Below, in pieces: positions 60,737 through 64,000 of a stretch of DNA of 64,000 nt. The notes beneath the pieces were generated by a model, which was not told the DNA's origin, searched no databases, and was given only the letters and a program-made list of their open reading frames with translations. The translations under genes were made by a program, and so were the position numbers. Position 1 is the first letter of the stretch. The number at the start of each line of letters is the position of its first letter. The DNA is from JAKACA01 sp963769255 (GTDB lineage Bacteria; Actinomycetota; Acidimicrobiia; Acidimicrobiales; Bog-793). The stretch spans positions 3,614,164-3,678,163 of the forward strand of contig CAVYKV010000001.1 of the NCBI GenBank assembly GCA_963769255.1, given 5' to 3'.

Positions 60737-61507
60737 ATGGACCGTAGCCACGACATCGCCGTCACCCGTCGCGAGGCAGAGCGGATGATCGAGGCCGTCA
60801 GCTCGTGCCCCGGTGGGCTCGACGCCCCCGTCCCGACATGCCCCGACTGGGCGGTGAACGATCTCGTCGGGCACCTCGCCGGCATCTACAACCGCCTGGC
60901 GACCGTCCTCGAGGGCAGACTCCTCGACCGGCCGGCGCCGGCCGACGTGCCGTCGCGTCCGGACGACGTCGGCGCCGTCGACTGGCTCTCGAGCCGTCTC
61001 GATCGACTCATCGCCGCCGAACAGGCCGTTCCAGAGGACGCACTCGTCTGGAACCTCGGCCCGCAGTCGCCGGCGCCGCCGAGCTTCTGGTTCCGCCGCA
61101 TGGTGCACGAGACAGTCATCCATCGGGTCGATGCCGAGCTCGCCGCCGGTCTCGAGGTCGCCGAGCTCGAGCCGGCGATCGCCGCCGACACGATCTTGGA
61201 GCTCTTCATGCTGCTCCGCTTCTCTGACGTGACCGACGACGAATCAATGGCGCAGCCGTCGAGTGACGACACAGGGCGCCTCCTGATCCACCTCCATGCC
61301 ACCGACGGCGAGGGAGCGGAGTGGACCTGCGACACCGGGGCGCGCACCGTGGCGAGGCGGCACGCGAAGGGCGATGTCGCCCTCCGCGGCCCCGCCTGGT
61401 CGCTCGCACGCTGGGCCTGGGGCCGCACGCCGGCGGACATTGCGGGCATCGACGTCTTCGGCGACCTGGCGGCGGCGGAGGCCTGGCGGGCAGCCACCGT
61501 GCCGTAG
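60737..61507 (+). CDS. MDMPI-like protein with C-terminal SCP-like domain
   Basis: A 256-residue protein of the TIGR03083 group: DAPVPTCPDWAVNDLVGHLAG (first His), RRMVHETVIHRVDAELAAG (HExxxHRxDAE, the metal pair). A C-terminal domain carries LLIHLHATDGEGAEW and RRHAKGDVALRGPAWSLARW, the MDMPI_C/SCP2-like part. It is probably a mycothiol-dependent enzyme. CAGACT ends six bases before ATG 60737. It is a distant relative of 20405-21025. Confidence 0.85.
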   Translation: MDRSHDIAVTRREAERMIEAVSSCPGGLDAPVPTCPDWAVNDLVGHLAGIYNRLATVLEGRLLDRPAPADVPSRPDDVGAVDWLSSRLDRLIAAEQAVPEDALVWNLGPQSPAPPSFWFRRMVHETVIHRVDAELAAGLEVAELEPAIAADTILELFMLLRFSDVTDDESMAQPSSDDTGRLLIHLHATDGEGAEWTCDTGARTVARRHAKGDVALRGPAWSLARWAWGRTPADIAGIDVFGDLAAAEAWRAATVP

Positions 61508-61620
61508 TCACCGGCACTCACAGGCTTGGCGATCGTGCCCTTGAGCCCGAAGATCGAGGTGCTAGACATCGGGCATCCGGGGCCAGGGGCGCCGGCGGAG
61601 TGGCACGAAACGAGGCTTTG

Positions 61621-64000
61621 ATGTCGCAGATCCACGGTCTCCGGCGGCTCGCGAGCGCAGTCGCGGTCACCACGTTCGTTCTTGCCACCGGAACGAGCCT
61701 GATCCCACCCGGCTCAGCAGCCGCCGTCACGCACGGTCCGGCAGTCGCCTACCGAGCGATCGGCGCCACCACGCGGCTGCCGAGCGGCGACCGTGTCACG
61801 GGTCGGCTGCCCGGCGATCGCTTGCTGCGCGTCGACGTCGTGCTGCAACCGCGCAGCGCGTCGCTCCTCACCGACTACGCCACGGCCGTCTCCACGCCGC
61901 GCTCGCCCCTCTACCGGCACTTCGACTCACCGGCCGCCTTCCGGGCCGACTTCGCCCCGGGCGGGTCCGTGCGCGGCGCCGTCATGGCGGCGCTGCGAGC
62001 CGACGGCCTCCGTCTCCTCCCCGCCGCGGCCGACGGTCTCGTCATCCCGGTCGAAGGGACAGCCGCCGAGATGGGCGCCGCCTTCCGCACGACGCTCGAC
62101 TCGGTGCGCCTGCCGAGCGGCCGAGCCGGCACCTGGGCATTCTCGGCCCCTGAGATGCCGGCATCGGTCGCACCTTCCGTTCTCGCCGTGCTCGGGCTCG
62201 ACGACGTCGTGACACCCGAGCCGCTCATGTCGGCGAACCCAGTGTCGCAGCGTCTGAGGGCCTCCACTCATACGTCCACCGCCACGTCGGCCTCGGGCGG
62301 ACCGAAGGCGTGTGCCGCCGCCTCACTCGACGCCAGTCAAAACAGCGCCTTCACCGACGACCAGGTGGCACACGCCTACGGCCTCGACGGGCTCTACGCC
62401 AAGGGCATCCTCAGCGCCCACGAGACGATCGGCCTCTTCGAGGAGGACACCTACGCCACGAGCGACCTGCGGGCCTTCGACAGGTGCTATTTCGGGGCGA
62501 GCCACACGAACCAGGTGAAGCTGATCAACATCGACGGCGGCGAGCCTGCCGGCCCCGGCGGCGGTGAGGCGGCCCTCGACGTCGAGGACGTCTCGGCCTA
62601 TGCGCCGGCCGCCGACATCGACGTCTACGACGCCCCCGGAACCTTCACCGGGTGGGTGGACGAAATGGCCGCCATCGTGAACCAGGATGTCGCCAGCGTC
62701 ATCAACGTCAGCTACGGCCTCTGCGAGACACAGATGCAAGAGGCGGCGCCCGGCCTCATCCAGAGCGAGAACATCCTGTTCGAGGAGGCCGCCCTCCAGG
62801 GCCAGACCTTTGTCGTCGCCTCGGGCGACTCCGGGTCGGAGACCTGCTTCCGTAACGACGCCACGAACACGTCGCTGTCGGTGAGCGACCCCGCCTCGCA
62901 GCCCTTCGCCGTCTCGGTCGGCGGGACAAGCCTCAAGACGGCCACCTTCCCGCCCGTCGAGACCGTTTGGAACGACGGCGGCTCGGGCGCCGTGGGCGGC
63001 TTCGGGGAGAACGGCAGTGGTGGCGGCGGCATCTCGCAGGTCTGGCCCATGCCGGCCTGGCAGGCGGCCGCCAGTACCCCCGGGATCAAGAACTCGTAAT
63101 CCACCGGCTCCCTCTGCGGCGCCCCCGTCGGGACGGACTGCCACGAAGTCCCCGACGTGACCGCCTCTGCCGACGAACTGCACGGCGACACGGTCGTCTA
63201 CGGGGGATTCTGGACGACCATCGGCGGCACCTCGGGCGCCGCCCCGAAGTGGACGGCGCTCTTCGCCCTCACCGACGCCTACTGCGCCAGCCAGCATCTG
63301 CCCCCAGTCGGCTTCGCCGCTCCGGCCCTCTACCAGACCGCCTCCAACCCGGTGGAGTATGCGGAGGCCCTCAACTACATCACCTCGGGCAACAACGACG
63401 TGATCGGCGAGCACGACGGCGCCTACCCGGCGACACGTGGCTACGACATGGCGAGCGGCCTCGGGAGCCCTCGGGCGACGAACGAGCACGGCACGACCGG
63501 CCTCACCGCCCTCTTGTGCGCGGACGGCGTGTCGGCGATGAACCACCCGGTCGACACTGGGGCTCGCCAAACTTCGGCAGCTACACGGGCGGCACGACCG
63601 TCACGCTCTGGGTACCCACCTGACGGGTGTCACGAAGGCGCAATTCGGTCCGGCCTCCGTGACCGTACCCCTGGCGACATCAACGGCGCCGGCACGGCGA
63701 TCACGCTGCACGCACCTGCCTCGCCCACGCAGCCCTTCAACGGCGGCACGCCGGTCGGCGGGGTCGCCGTTGCCGTCTCGGGCGCCAACGGCACGAGTGC
63801 CACGTCGTCGGCCGCGGCGTTCCACTACATCGCCGGCAGCTCGGCGAGCCCCGTTCCGTCCGTGTTCTACATCTCGCCCAGCTCGGCCAAGTCGGGAACG
63901 GTGGTGACGATCCACGGGAGCGGTTTCCTCGAGGGCGGACGCCCACCGTCCACTTCGGCAGCGCGGCGGCGTCCGGGGTGACCGTCGTGTCGGACACGGT
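61621..64000 (+). pseudogene. S53 (sedolisin/kumamolisin) peptidase with stop codon and frameshifts; runs off window
   Basis: A signal peptide (ASAVAVTTFVLATGTSLIPP) leads to a pro-domain (DRLLRVDVVLQPRSASLLTD to APSVLAVLGLDDVV) and catalytic domain. Glu/Asp are in GGEAALDVEDVSAYAP and the oxyanion Asp in VASGDSGSE. An in-frame TAA at 63097-63099 splits GIKNS from STGSLCGAPVGTDCHEVPDV. The catalytic Ser (TTIGGTSGAAP) lies after it in the same frame. Further frame changes near 63555, 63614, 63660 and 63940 break two C-terminal IPT/TIG domains (FGSYTGGTTVTLW; SPSSAKSGTVVTIHGSGF). The acid-peptidase family fits an acidophile. Confidence 0.85.

Overview
The window is high-GC DNA with actinobacterial traits: mycothiol-isomerase-like (MDMPI) and DUF664/DinB-type proteins, a WYL regulator, an encoded CCA end on its tRNA, TANNNT -10 boxes only 6-7 nt from start codons (leaderless starts), secreted Cys-pair repeat proteins and an S53 (sedolisin) peptidase. 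An acidophilic or soil actinomycete, for example of the Acidimicrobiia, would fit, but that placement is inference. There is no rRNA and no CRISPR array.

Layout. 1-3029 (minus): an unusual cluster of a GntR regulator fused to a COG0212 (5-formyl-THF cyclo-ligase-like) domain, a protein with two COG0212 domains in tandem, and an NCS1 nucleobase-type permease. 3040-14873: a carbohydrate-type catabolic locus, with a ROK repressor transcribed divergently from two Gfo/Idh/MocA dehydrogenases, two xylose-isomerase-like TIM barrels and a complete peptide/oligosaccharide (Dpp-type) ABC importer. Two of these genes carry a one-base frameshift, and the DppD homologue ends in an (AETGP)n minisatellite. 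14971-31710: small chromosomal genes (hydrolases, GNATs, WYL, TetR, ArsR, YciI, SRPBCC, VOC, cupin, DUF234-type ATPase) and two large secreted proteins built of Cys-pair repeats, with several recognisable palindromic operators.

31983-57449 is a mobile-element island. Three nearly identical IS1634-type copies lie at 33240-35179, 38883-40821 and 46433-48371, each with a 5-bp target duplication. One sits inside an ISNCY-like transposase gene and one inside a PAS-domain gene. An IS21 element sits inside an IS66 transposase gene with an 8-bp duplication. A Tn554-like tyrosine-recombinase pair abuts an IS3 remnant, and there is an IS630 remnant. Between them lie two c-di-GMP genes (PAS-EAL and PAS-HD-GYP) with homologous N-termini and shared upstream palindromes, and a decayed GAF histidine kinase/NarL-type regulator pair. 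57845-59902 holds a phage remnant (small genes, truncated terminase large subunit, HTH protein) ending beside tRNA-Glu(CTC). 60039-64000 returns to chromosomal genes: NUDIX, MDMPI-like, and a multiply broken sedolisin.

How it fits together. The ROK locus looks like one regulon for import and oxidation/isomerisation of a sugar or polyol. The GntR-COG0212 gene probably senses a small molecule linked to what the permease carries. The right half is dominated by recent transposition and gene decay. Single-base frame breaks are frequent throughout, so some broken genes may be sequence errors rather than true pseudogenes.
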